This document shows, piece after piece, positions 53,943 to 64,000 of a stretch of 64,000 nt of DNA (positions are counted from its first letter, which is position 1; every line of letters starts with the position of its first letter). Location: positions 807,854 to 871,853 of the forward strand of contig NW_012236523.1 of NCBI RefSeq assembly GCF_000787575.1, written 5' to 3'. Origin of the DNA: Acytostelium subglobosum LB1. Taxonomy: Eukaryota; Evosea; Eumycetozoa; Acytosteliales; Acytosteliaceae. Under the pieces are notes generated by a model, which worked only from the letters and a program-made list of their open reading frames with translations, was not told the origin of the DNA and did no database searches. Both the position numbers and the translations under genes were made by a program.

Positions 53943-55137
53943 TTACTGTTGAGATAATCCTGGATCATTGATGGGGAATGGAGTTGTCATGATAATTGGA
54001 CCGAATACACCTGGTCCAGGTTTTGTTGTATGCTTTGGATTTACAGGGTCCAAATTGAATGCGTTCAATGCAGGATGGATGTTAACATGACCATCACCAA
54101 CATCTCCATCATGATGATTTCGTTCCTCTTCAACATTGTCATATCTATGTCCACCTCCATGAGCATGATCAATTTCTTGGTTTTGGATATGTGCTTCTTC
54201 TTTGATCTTCAACTTCTTCCTTGGTCTCTGAATATTTATAATAATTAGCATCACCATGGATTGATTGATTGATTGATTGATTGAATGAGTAACATACGTA
54301 TTTCTTGTTCTTATTGACAACTTCATTCTGGTCTTGTTGTTCACGAGCATCTCTAGATGCTCGATTACGTTCAAAGCATTCCCTCAGCTCTGGAAAAAGT
54401 TCAAAGCAAGCTAGAATATTGTGTCCTTTCTTCTTGCAATGTATACAGAATCTAGTATCATCCACTGTGTTGTTGGCTACATTCTTATTCTTCTGTTTCT
54501 TAAACTCTCCTCTCTTCTTTAGCACCTTGGATGTATGTTTGTTGTTATATTTGTTGTTGTCATTGTTGTTGTTGTCATTGTTGTCATTGATTTTGCTATC
54601 CTCCCTCGATTGTTGTTCAAGTTGTAAAAGTAATTGTTCGTTTCTTTCATTTATTACTCGTGCTTTTTGTTGTAGTTCAAGTTGTTCTAGTTGTTGTTGT
54701 TGTTGTTTTTGCTGTTGATGTTGTTGCTGTTGTTGTTCTAGTTGTTCTAGTTGTTGTTCAAGTTGATCTCCATTTTGTAATAGTAGTAGTTGTTTTTGTT
54801 GTTGATATTGGCGTTCTCTTAGTAATTCATCTTCTCTTTCCGCCAAATCCTTTACTCTAACCATAACAAATTGTAGGATTAATAAAGGATCATCATCATC
54901 ATGGTCACAATTGATAAAACTTGATATTATAGGATCGCCCCTAATTGACTCGTCTAATGTTGAAACATATATCGCCAATGCTCTTCTATCTCGACCTATC
55001 TCTTCAAAGTCTCTCCAAGCTTTGATATAATCAAAGAATGATTTTGTGTCTGGTAACTTTGGCTTTAAATATGATGGGCAACTCTTTAACAATCGAATAA
55101 ATATCTCATAGTCATATTCAGGTCTAATCTCACCCAT
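53943..55137 (-). CDS. Zinc-knuckle, Gln-rich coiled-coil protein
   Basis: Exons 54298-55137 and 53943-54227 give 374 residues. Residues 1-100 are a compact helical domain (RPEYDYEIFIRLLKSCP, FFDYIKAWRDFEEIGRDRRALAIYVSTLDESIRGDPII). A long Gln/Leu/Glu coiled coil follows, then a CCHC knuckle CIHCKKKGHNILAC (C231/C234/H239/C244), a basic stretch, and an acidic His-rich C-terminus. A capsid-like helical domain plus knuckle recalls retroelement Gag proteins, so this may be a host gene derived long ago from such an element, but an ordinary RNA-binding zinc-knuckle protein fits too. The intron starts GTATGT, ends ATTCAG and has the usual TCAATCAA run. Confidence 0.7.
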
Positions 55138-55538
55138 TATTAATATCTATTCCTTATTATTATTATTATTATTATTATTTAATATATATTTTCCATCAAA
55201 TTAGAATGAAATTGTAAATTCATTCGTTCGAATTTGTTTAATTAAACTTCTCCCGGTCACTTTGAAGTTTTATATGAATCTAACTGATTGGGCTAGAGTT
55301 AGGACCAGGGTTGTCATTGTAACCGAAGGAAAGCCTGGTTAACCCAATAAAAAAAGATATCTTTTGGTTTTGATCTTTCAATAAATACAAATGGGCAATC
55401 AGATATTTCTAACTTCGGGAAGAGGACTCAAGCTCACACTTCTACTTACATTTTTGAAAACAACTCCAACCAATCATATGTCATACATGTATGTGTACAT
55501 AAGTTAGTGATAGAGATAGAGATAGATAGATAGTATAA
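55138..55538. other. Divergent promoter spacer
   Basis: It lies between the zinc-knuckle gene (-) and the secreted protein gene (+). ATT runs are at 55157-55180 and a short GATA run (GAGATAGAGATAGATAGATAG) at 55510-55533. No gene seen. Confidence 0.6.
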
Positions 55539-56573
55539 ATGTATATTGTTAGTTTTTTAGTAATATTGATATGTGGAGTGATGACCCATAATAATGATCA
55601 ATCAGCAGTGATGGCTACATCAAACTATTCAATACCAATTGCTGGAAGATATCAATGGAATGAGAATCATGGTTATTGTGGCGAGGTCAGCTTCATTAGT
55701 GCCGGTCTGCACTTTGGCCAATACGTCAGCCAGTATGAGACACGTGCGCTCGCCAGTCCAGGCGTGCCCCAGAACAAAGCCAGCAGCCAACTTCTGATCG
55801 GTGTCAATGGCGCCAAGGCCGCATCGGCCATGCGTCTCAACTACGAGGAGTGGGACACGGTGGCCGAGAACAACACCGACTACTTCTTGCTCTGGATCAA
55901 GCAGCACGTGGCCCAGGGACACCCCGTAGTCATCGGCGTCTACATGAACCAGTATCGTTTCGACGGCAACACAAGCCCGTCGGCGGGCGACCCCCAATAC
56001 GACCACATCGTGCCCGTGATCGGCACTTCAACCAACCACTCTGTCAACTCGTACCATGGCTCTGACACGCTGACACTCTCAGACAATGCAGAGTGGGAGC
56101 GCGACGACAACCCACCCTACTTCTTCACGTACCGCTTCGACGAGTTCCAGTTGTCGCGCAAGCAGGCCAACGCAAAGAACGGCCCGCTGTACTCGACAGC
56201 CGACAATGCAGAGAACTACGGCATTGCCTTGACGGGCGTGGTCGACCTCAAGCACGAGACATTGCCCGTGAGCGTCGAGACCAACGTCAACTACGAGCGA
56301 CCAGAGATCAAGGATGGCACGAGCACCCGTCCTGCGGCCATGCCCCTCACTCTCACCATCACTGTCCACGACGTCGTCCCCAATGTGTCATACGTGTTGT
56401 ACAAGTACACCAGCTTCAACGATGTGCCAGAGAGCGACTTCAACGGCAACTCTGGCAATGCTGCCTCTGCCATCAAGTTCACCATCGACTCTGGCTCGAC
56501 CTACACCACCACCGACGCCATCCAATCAGACGAACTCGCCATCTACCGATGTGTCTCAACCTCCTCACCATAA
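55539..56573 (+). CDS. Secreted papain-fold (C39-like) peptidase-type protein
   Basis: Single exon, 344 residues, with a signal peptide (MYIVSFLVILICGVMT). The mature protein opens with WNENHGYCGEVSF (Cys47, preceded by an oxyanion-type Asn/Gly context) and continues to PVVIGVYMNQY, YDHIVPVIG (His156) and LSDNAEW (Asp182/Asn183). Cys, His and Asp/Asn in this order and spacing match a papain-like/C39-like catalytic triad. A C-terminal beta domain (MPLTLTITVHDVVPNVSYVLYKYTSF) follows. The coding DNA is markedly GC-rich and intronless, unlike its neighbours. Secretion for feeding or defence is inferred; the substrate is unknown, and loss of activity cannot be excluded. Confidence 0.7.
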   Translation: MYIVSFLVILICGVMTHNNDQSAVMATSNYSIPIAGRYQWNENHGYCGEVSFISAGLHFGQYVSQYETRALASPGVPQNKASSQLLIGVNGAKAASAMRLNYEEWDTVAENNTDYFLLWIKQHVAQGHPVVIGVYMNQYRFDGNTSPSAGDPQYDHIVPVIGTSTNHSVNSYHGSDTLTLSDNAEWERDDNPPYFFTYRFDEFQLSRKQANAKNGPLYSTADNAENYGIALTGVVDLKHETLPVSVETNVNYERPEIKDGTSTRPAAMPLTLTITVHDVVPNVSYVLYKYTSFNDVPESDFNGNSGNAASAIKFTIDSGSTYTTTDAIQSDELAIYRCVSTSSP

Positions 56574-56684
56574 ACTCAAACACAATGTTCCAACAATCAA
56601 TCATTGTACGGAACTATTCCAATCACTCAATCAACCCCTCTATCACTTATTTACATATTTACATTTATTCACCAGACAGATCGA

Positions 56685-58057
56685 TCAATTCCAGAACTCA
56701 GACACCTTGATCTTCTTCTTGATGATGTAGTAGTCTGCGATGATCTTGAGTTCGGATGCGCTGCATTGATGGACGTCATCCATGGTCATTGGTCGTCTGG
56801 TCCAAGGATTGGTATGCTCCTTGTCTACCCACTCCTGGATGCAATTGAGGCAGTAGTGTATCACGGTCAAGCCCTCCTTTGTAAACACTGGTTTGTTGTC
56901 CTTGGAGAACTCGCAGTAACATATGTTGCAGATGGGCACCACAGACTTGAGAGCGAACAAGAACTGTCTCTTAAGTCCAACCTCAGCCTTGAACTGGGCC
57001 AGGTTATCACGATACTTGATAGACTGATTAACACTCTCCTTCAAGACCCTGATGAGGCGACAAACCTTGAACGAGAGTGCCAGGGGGATGGCCAAGGCAG
57101 CGGATCCAGTGACCAATGTGGCAACGCCAGTGGTGATCATGGTCACACCCATTGCAAACTCCAGGAGTGCTACACCAGCAGTGAATGGAGCCAGAACAGC
57201 TCCCGTCACAACAAGCGCAGTACCTCCTAGTATTGCAGGGACACCAGCACTTAAGTGTAAATGTTTGTTTGATTGAGTTAGTGAGTGAGTGGATTCATTC
57301 CAATGAATGATCTATTACTTACCCAAAACCAATTTTTACAAGGCAACTAGCGGTCTTCTCCAACTCATTGACAACGGCCTCGACTTGATCAACCAACTTA
57401 TTGACATTTTCCGAGATCTGACTGCAGTTGGAGTGCATAGTTGATTGAATAATATCGAGATCTTTGGCATACTCATCGACTTGGATGGCCGACAAGTCCC
57501 TGGACCTCATCCCAATGAATAGGTGGAACTGGTCTACAAATCGATCGTACAACTCTACGATATCCAACAACTTGTCTGGAATGCCTAGATCCCTAGCCTT
57601 CTGAGCATATTTATGTTGAGAGATAATTGATACAATGATCACCATTCGAACATAATCGAATAATAACCAGTCTTTGGATGCTACCAAGAATTCAATCTTA
57701 AATTGTTATTGATTAAATATATTAATTTACTATTTAATTAATATATAAATAAATACTTACACTTGTATTGACATCCTGGATTGATTTATACTTCTCTCTG
57801 ACGTGTTCCAATTTCTTTATCAACTCTTGGTCATCTTTTTGAGTATGTTTGAATAAATCATCGGCAGAAGGTAGATCCTGATCTTTCTCTTTCTCTCTTT
57901 TATTATTTTTATTATTATTTTTGTTGTTTATACTCTCTTTTTTAAAAGTTGATTCAATATTATTATATGTAGGAACCCTCTTTAATCTATTATTTATATT
58001 TTTTTGATATTCCTTAGTATCAACATTATTATTATTGTTAGATAAATTATTTCCCAT
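56685..58057 (-). CDS. Acylated helical protein with glycine-rich hairpin and RING/U-box-like end
   Basis: Exons 57761-58057, 57323-57696 and 56685-57249 join in phase to 411 residues. It starts MGNNLSNN, an N-myristoylation-type sequence, followed by an Asn/Lys-rich region, a helical section (~75-220, with VDQFHLFIGMRSRDL and EKTASCLVKIGFG), then ~225-280 a long Gly/Ala/Val-rich hydrophobic stretch (ILGGTALVVTGAVLAPFTAG ... GVTMITTGVATLVTGSAALA), a helical part and a zinc-type C-terminus: CNICYC (331/334/336), HYCLNC (355/357/360) and NPWTRRPM, as in RING/U-box folds. A helical bundle with such a hairpin resembles ApoL-like or HBL-type membrane-inserting proteins. I know no protein with exactly this combination. 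Confidence 0.7.
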
Positions 58058-58536
58058 TTAAATTTATATTTATATTGAACAAATAATGAGTATTTGTTTT
58101 GATTAATTTTTTATATGATTGATTGATTGATTGTATGATTGGTCGATTGAAGGATTGATTTATTAATTTAATAGATTGTACGATATATTAATTTTCTCAT
58201 GATATAATAGGTAATTCTTGAATTTGATTTTCCATGTTGTTCCACTTACTCAACTTGACAAATAAAATATAAATATATTTAGGATAGGGGATCAGATCTT
58301 GATACAAAGATGGTGATTGGGAGCATTGGAATATTATAAGTGAAGTTATACTATATCTTGATTCAATCCATTTCGGGGATCAATTGATTATAGTAGTAGG
58401 TCGAACTTCAAAAACTTAAAACCTCTCTCTTGACCCCTTGTCTATTTCAAGAAAATCAAAGAAATGAGTAATTAACACTAACATTATGTATTATTACTTA
58501 TAAGAGAGATAAAGATAGGATAGAAAGAAATAAAGA
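58058..58536. other. Divergent promoter spacer
   Basis: It lies between the hairpin/RING-like gene (-) and the F-box/FNIP gene (+). AT-rich, with a GATT run at 58117-58133. Nothing protein-like is seen in any frame. Confidence 0.6.
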
Positions 58537-60572
58537 ATGATATTAAATACACTACCTCATGTAGTACTATCGATCATTGTAAAACACTTGGAGAACTCTG
58601 ATAGGATGATGCTATCATTGTGTTGTAGACGATTGTTTCAAGAGAGACAACATTATCTATTCTTTGAGACACTGTCTATTGGATTGTATTATAGAGATCC
58701 TGACACTAGGACATTGCCAGCCTATCGCAACATCATGTACAACTCATTTCAACGCAATCGACATCGGTTCATGATCAACCAACTCAACAGCACTCACATC
58801 GAGTTTGATCGCGACGATGATCCAAACATCATCACTCATCGTCACTATGTCAAATCACGTACCTATCCCAACCATAGTATATATACACAAACATCATCTC
58901 ACTCGATCACTAACAATGATCATTCATTCAATCAATCAATCAATCATACATTACAGACAAACACTTGAATGCTACACCAGCAAAGACTACACATATAACA
59001 TACAACAGAAAGAAGACAGTACCACCGGGCTCATTGCGATCAGGACTATTGTCATTGTCACTCGGACCAAGGTTTCAACGACCGATCGACAAGGGCATAC
59101 TGCCTGACACACTCACACGATTGAGTCTTGATGATTACAAACAACCTTTGACTCCTGGAGCACTGCCCTCTAGTATCAGAGTGGTCAACTTTGGCGAGGA
59201 GTACAACCAAGCGATTGAGCCTGGTGTGTTCGACCCAGACTCACCGCCAGAGGTCATTCAGTTTGGCATGATGTTCAATCAACCCTTATTCACAGAGCCA
59301 CTAGGCACGCCCGTCCTTCCAACTGGCGTCATCAAGCTTACATTTGGCTACACATTCGACCAACCACTGCTCAGTGGCACACTGCCGGATACACTGGCTT
59401 TTCTCAAGCTTGGCGATGAGTTTGACAGGGCCTTGCGTCCGGGCGACCTGCCCCAATCACTTCGATTCCTAATGTTTGGCAGATGCTTCAATCAACACAT
59501 TGGCCCCAACATACTGCCGAGCAACCTTCTCACGCTGCACATGGGTCAACGGTTTGGCAAACCTGTCCTCCCAGGCTACCTACCCAGCACACTCAAGGAG
59601 TTCAAAAACTATGCATACTTTTGGGATGACGAAGAGGATGGTCATGTCGATGTGCCACCACTGGTCCCAGGATGTCTTCCCGAGGGCCTGGCATCACTAA
59701 TGGTCAAGACCCACCAACCTTTGCAATTGGGCTTGCTGCCGAATTCAATGTCGATCGTCCAGCTCATTGGCAACTTCAACTCAAAGATAGAGATTGGCAT
59801 GCTACCTCTATCACTCACCACTCTCTCACTTGGCGACGAGTTCAGACAGCCACTGGAGCCAGGCACCCTGCCTCCCAACCTCTCCTATCTGTCGATTGGA
59901 CGTGGATTCTCGGAGCCCCTGCGAGCGGGCGTGCTCCCAGCCAATCTATACTGTCTCACGGTGCACCTGTCACTCGAGCACGTGGTCGAGCCATATGCCC
60001 TGCCAGACAACCTGAGAGTGTTCATCAATGATGGCATGGGCATGCCTCCTGTGCTGCCTGACTCGCTTTCTATCATGTACATATCCAATGTTAAGACGAT
60101 CATTCCACCATTTGTCAAATCATTGGTGATCAACTCTAATTCTTTGGAGATACCGACCATCCCGCCATCGGTCGAGTCTGTATACTTCATCTCACGGCAA
60201 GGACCTGGCGTACTGAGCATGACATTCCTGCCACAGTCGGTTACATCTCTCGGCTTCCAGGAGTTCACCGATCAATACAGATACATTCCATCGCGCATCA
60301 CCAAGCTGTCAATACCACTGCACAAGTCATTCTCGTTCAAGTTGCTGCCCAAAGGACTTCGACATCTGATACTCAAGACTACGCAAGGTGTCTATGATAT
60401 CTTCTTCTTTGAGACGCTGGAACAGATGCAAGAACAAAAGAAACTCAAGAAACGCAGCAACAAGAACAAGGCAATCAACAACTCGATATTGCTGCTACAT
60501 AATGATCGACTGGAAGGTGGATTCACGAACGTCAAGGTACTCAAGAAGCATCTTCAATCAATCGTTATATAA
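58537..60572 (+). CDS. F-box and FNIP-repeat protein
   Basis: Exons 58537-58858 and 58957-60572 join in phase (c|ac, His) to 645 residues. The N-terminus is an F-box-like helix set (LPHVVLSIIVKHLENSDRMMLSLCCRRLF), which would bind SKP1 in an SCF ubiquitin ligase. From ~residue 125 on, about a dozen FNIP repeats of 22-24 residues follow, each of the form LPxSLxxLxLGxxFNQPLxPG (e.g. GILPDTLTRLSLDDYKQPLTPG, LPSNLLTLHMGQRFGKPVLPG). FNIP proteins form a large family peculiar to dictyostelids and a few other protists. The target is unknown. The family has many members and I cannot assign an ortholog. Confidence 0.9.
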
Positions 60573-61958
60573 TCATCAATGCTTGGAATGTACATCGAAT
60601 GATTGATTGATCAACAATTTATCATATTTATTACCAACAACATTGATGATTGGCTAACGAGAGATTGAACATCAAGGTGACGACGAACTGTCGACCCGAC
60701 TCCAGGGAGTGGGAGATGCCTTTGCAGGGTAGCCCCACATTCTCCAAAGACCTCGAACATGTTCGCAATGACAAGATAGGGTTGTCTCTTTGAACTTAAA
60801 AATCCTTTTTTTAATTGTTTAAAGACAATTGTCTAATTATCTAATTACAAATCAATCCAATGGCCTGTTTTGGTATATGTCACCTACCATCCACCCTCCC
60901 AGTCGAAGCAGCTGTCCAATCAAACACGATTGGACAATGGTTATCTACCCCTACAAAGTACAACTACACACTGAACAAGTGAATTGTTGATTCCAATTTG
61001 TATCAACAATATGTCCAAGTTTCCTTATTAGTTGTGTAGCATCGAGGCCTACCCTTCTGAATTGGCCTGGAAGGTCCAGGCGTCGGACACCCACACCCAC
61101 ACTCTCTGGAACCCTCCCCCACTATGGTACGCAGACCTGACTCTTGCCAAATTAGGACTCTCGAGACCAACCAATTTTTTGTCGTGCGCCCCACCCGTGG
61201 ACACATGCCAGGGAACCAACCAACTGACAGTCACCAGTTCCATCTTAACAGCTGGATGGTCTACTTTAATTCAACGAACGAAATGAAGATTGGTGTATGA
61301 TAGATAGTGAGTTAGTGACTCAGGGAATTGGTGAGAGTGTGAGTGAGTGTGTGTGCGCCATGCTAGTGAACTGCTACTTGCTGACATTGGTCAACAAGTA
61401 AGGAAAACCAAACGACCTGTTAGAGTGCACTCTATTATACACATCAATCCTTCAATCTTATTGTCCTAAATCAATACAAGCATACACACACACACTTACA
61501 TATTTATTATTATTATAACATTTTAACATATATTATTACCATCCTTTTCCATTCGTTCAATAATTCAGAAGATCTATTCCATTTTGGTTACATTATCTAT
61601 TTTTAAAAGTATGTATATGTAATAATAATTATCTCATCTCACATCTCACCACAACCACGACAACAATATATTCTTTGAGGACCACCTCGATCTGATGACC
61701 AATGTATTTATTGATTGATTAGTGAGTGTGTTATATCATTTCCGCGAGTCTGATCCAATGCCAGGAACAAATAATACTTAGGGCCGCAGGCACTCACTCT
61801 GACTACTTACATATATACATACCTTACACAACAACCCTACACAATTAATAATTTAAACAATCAATGAAAGAATACCTAATTAATATTAACATATATTAAT
61901 TTAATCTTTATAGACCAAATTAGTGAATAATCAATCTATCTGTGTTTTAAATAACTAA
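60573..61958. other. Spacer with coding-like remnants
   Basis: Plus strand 60650-60793 is a protein-like open stretch of 47 codons described separately. Bases 61030-61290 are GC-rich with open frames on both strands (84, 67 and 64 codons), none recognised. From 61480 on the DNA is AT-rich spacer leading to the 61959 gene, with many TATTAT and CATATA motifs. No complete gene. Confidence 0.4.
60650..60793 (+). pseudogene. Orphan coding-like fragment
   Basis: The frame from 60650 (after a stop) reads LANERLNIKVTTNCRPDS, then REWEMPLQGSPTFSKDLEHV, then RNDKIGLSL and TGA. Composition is protein-like and GC-rich in an otherwise AT-rich spacer. There is no start ATG near its 5' edge and no recognised family. 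Possibly the end of a decayed gene. Confidence 0.25.
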
Positions 61959-63398
61959 ATGAAATACCAAGTTGAACCAGAGAAGTCGTACTTTCTGGCG
62001 AGGATTAAATCATTCTTTAGACGAGACAGCAGCAGCAGCAATAGCAACAACACACACACTAGTGATGGATACATCGGCACATCCTCCAACACTAGTTCAT
62101 CTTCAAATGGAAGTGCTAGGAGTGCTCAGTTGAGTTTGTCTCCCACTGTGGAGCAATCAATATCATTTAGACTACGCAATAGTGCTGAGCGCAAACACCA
62201 ACCTCAATCACCTAAACTTCAATCTCAATCTACACAACTAAATTCACCATCACAATCACAATCACCACAACTACAATCACAAAATAATTCCTCCGCTAGT
62301 AATAACAAAATAATTACTGCGGGAGAAGCAATAATATATAACAATAGTCACCCAAATCACTCCAACCCGCACAGGAAGCCACTTAAGAGGTCGCGCTCCT
62401 ACTACGAGTCTGTCAACGGTACCTTTGGAACAAGTACCCAACACTTTGATTGTTGGATCGATATGGCCAACGATGAGGAGGAGAGCTACCATATTGACGA
62501 CCAGCTAGACCAACAGTGCCAACTGTCAATGGTGGAGCCACATTACAATCATCATTTGGAGAGCATTGCTGCTGAGGAGGATTGGTTCCGCCAGCCCGAG
62601 GACTGGGAGATCAACCTCAAGTATCTCTACAAGTGGAAGTGGAGAGTAGAGATGGAAAAGCATTTCAAACGCTATCGCAAGAACCGAACCAAACTGATAC
62701 ATGACGAGCACTTCAAGAACAATGTCGTCAGAAGCTGTGACAGCAGTCCATGTACATTTGTATATAACTTTGAAGAAGGAATAGAATCTGGACGAGAGAT
62801 TGATGTTGGACATGATGATGAGGACGATCAAGCTCCGGGGCGTGACGAATTGAATACCTTGCCACACGACCCAGCATTCCTTCAATCACTACTGGACAAC
62901 CTTGACGAGATATGCCACTCCGATGGCCTAGGTCGCCCCATTGAGTCCAGCTCTACATTCTTTGACATTGGCGACTATGACCTTTCCTCGTTTGATGGCC
63001 TCGACGAAGATCAAGACTTTGACCTAGAGATTGATGACACTGGTGCGCTCTATGCTGTCTTCCGCTCGCCTGTCGGCACCATCAACTCTGACGAGGAGTT
63101 CTGGTCATCCTCACTGCACTCCTCTGTGATATCCGAGACGTCAATGTCTCCGGCCACCACAACAACCACATCACCAACCTTTGTACAGAAGCTCTACAAC
63201 CTTGTGGACGAGTGCAGTCTGTCGCCAACCGAGGAGGAGAATGTCATGTTTGATCAATTCTTGGAACATATCAAGAATCTTCAATTGCCAATGACCTGTG
63301 AGGAGAACAACATCAACAACTCATCCAGCGATGAGTATTACTCCCAGACTTCCGCTACCAGTTCCTGGATACCAGCAGCATCAGAAGTCTGCGAGTGA
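61959..63398 (+). CDS. Acidic low-complexity protein, unknown
   Basis: Single exon, 479 residues. The start is MKYQVEPEKSYFLARIKSFFRRDS, a basic, amphipathic helix. A Ser/Asn/Gln-rich region follows, then a central folded-looking part (DWFRQPEDWEINLKYLYKWKWRVEMEKHFKRYRKNR and TKLIHDEHFKNNVVRSC), then a long acidic Ser/Thr region (DLSSFDGLDEDQDFDLEIDD) ending SSWIPAASEVCE. I recognise no family. The Trp/Tyr/Lys-rich core may be the functional part. Codon use matches the neighbours, and AATAAA follows near 63465. Confidence 0.65.
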   Translation: MKYQVEPEKSYFLARIKSFFRRDSSSSNSNNTHTSDGYIGTSSNTSSSSNGSARSAQLSLSPTVEQSISFRLRNSAERKHQPQSPKLQSQSTQLNSPSQSQSPQLQSQNNSSASNNKIITAGEAIIYNNSHPNHSNPHRKPLKRSRSYYESVNGTFGTSTQHFDCWIDMANDEEESYHIDDQLDQQCQLSMVEPHYNHHLESIAAEEDWFRQPEDWEINLKYLYKWKWRVEMEKHFKRYRKNRTKLIHDEHFKNNVVRSCDSSPCTFVYNFEEGIESGREIDVGHDDEDDQAPGRDELNTLPHDPAFLQSLLDNLDEICHSDGLGRPIESSSTFFDIGDYDLSSFDGLDEDQDFDLEIDDTGALYAVFRSPVGTINSDEEFWSSSLHSSVISETSMSPATTTTTSPTFVQKLYNLVDECSLSPTEEENVMFDQFLEHIKNLQLPMTCEENNINNSSSDEYYSQTSATSSWIPAASEVCE

Positions 63399-63769
63399 AT
63401 GAGTAAGAGTGCGCCGAAAGTGAGAAAATAGTTGTCTCGTCTCTTAATATTGATGATTAAATACAAATAAACTATTAGTTGTATATTCCTACATTATTAA
63501 TTGGTTGATTGGTTGACAGGTCATCTCATCGATGGGAGTAGTGATAAGATGTGGGTAACCCTAAACAGACCCATCACATTCGTCTTTTTTTTTGTGTTTG
63601 TTCCAAAGAATTTAACACAACCCCTCGTGTGCCTCTTCACTTTGAGCACTTCATCACTCTTCACTTATCAACAACTCACTCATTCACTTTCATTCATTCA
63701 TTCTTTACACCAACAACAAACATATATATATATTTATTAGTTCTTTAGAATATAGAGAAATATAGAGTA
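63399..63769. other. Short spacer
   Basis: The 3' UTR of the acidic protein gene and the promoter of cysS. T-rich and CATT-rich, with AATAAA near 63465 and ATAT-rich DNA at 63720-63765. No gene seen. Confidence 0.6.
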
Positions 63770-64000
63770 ATGACTGAACCAGCACAGACATCCCCAACAT
63801 TACAGGGAAAGAAAAAGAAGGAGCAACCAGAATGGTTCCCACCTCAAGGTGTACCCTCTGAGCTGATGATCTACAACTCGTTGACCTCATCAAAGGTATT
63901 AATGGAAGAGATGATTGATTGATCAATTGGATGGTCCACAAGCCTAACACGAACATACACATAGAATGCATTCATTCCATCCAGCGGAGGAAAGTATGTG
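63770..64000 (+). CDS. cysS: Cysteinyl-tRNA synthetase, 5' end
   Basis: Exon 63770-63895 and the beginning of exon 63965 onward, cut by the window edge. The product starts MTEPAQTSPTLQGKKKKEQP and continues EWFPPQG ... LMIYNSLTSSK, then NAFIPSSGGKYV after the intron. YNSLT-x-K followed by F-P-x-x-G-x-x-V is the opening of eukaryotic cysteinyl-tRNA synthetases, just before the class I HIGH-containing core, which lies outside the window. The intron starts GTATTA and ends CATAG. The call rests on about 55 residues. Confidence 0.75.

Noticed and set aside
1-64000. CRISPR arrays, rRNA or tRNA genes
   Set aside because: No regularly spaced repeats with unique spacers; tetranucleotide runs are simple repeats. 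No T-arm/anticodon pattern or rRNA core motif was found by eye.

Overview
The window is a nuclear chromosome segment of a social amoeba (Dictyostelia). The genes are compact, with short GT-AG introns of about 60-200 bases, AT-rich spacers and runs of Asn, Gln, Ser and Thr codons. Several proteins have their closest known relatives in Dictyostelium: an IksA-type kinase, an FNIP-repeat F-box protein, a class I PI3-kinase with a long low-complexity N-terminus, and a Galpha subunit. Coding DNA is more GC-rich than in D. discoideum, and TCAA/TTGA tetranucleotide runs are everywhere, so a dictyostelid other than D. discoideum is likely. The species cannot be fixed from the sequence.

Layout. 1-8.6 kb: ribosomal protein genes rps13 (3' part), rps26 and rpl19, with a divergent Galpha gene and a ZC3HC1/NIPA gene between them. 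9-11 kb: a protein rich in SQYG-type repeats. 11-13.8 kb: a gene-poor spacer. 13.8-18.9 kb: a GH38 alpha-mannosidase with a C-terminal membrane anchor, convergent with an MIT-domain gene. 20-22.5 kb: a tiny membrane protein and an ankyrin-type gene whose frame is broken. 22.6-25.4 kb: an IKS1-family kinase with a hydrophobic tail. 25.5-28.5 kb: three tandem paralogues of unknown function that share an upstream element. 29-33.8 kb: class I PI3K. 35.4-38.7 kb: UTP13 (ribosome biogenesis). 39-46.3 kb: TXNDC15-like, a multi-pass membrane protein, TBCCD1, a Nudix hydrolase and seipin. 47-50.3 kb: a secreted Cys-rich protein and a 2-oxoglutarate-dependent dioxygenase. 50.7-58 kb: an ATP-synthase-f-like protein, NELF-C/D, a zinc-knuckle protein, a secreted papain-like protein and a glycine-rich-hairpin/RING-like protein. 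58.5-64 kb: an F-box/FNIP protein, an acidic unknown protein and the 5' end of cysteinyl-tRNA synthetase.

Nearly all genes are housekeeping, unlinked in function, and on mixed strands. No operon, CRISPR array, complete transposon, rRNA or tRNA gene was seen. The accessory signals are the tandem three-gene family, several orphan coding-like fragments in spacers, two frame breaks in otherwise conserved genes, and an intron signature: sense-strand TCAA runs with a GGAA-N3-TTCC palindrome. Exon boundaries below were worked out by hand from GT/AG sites, reading phase and family similarity.
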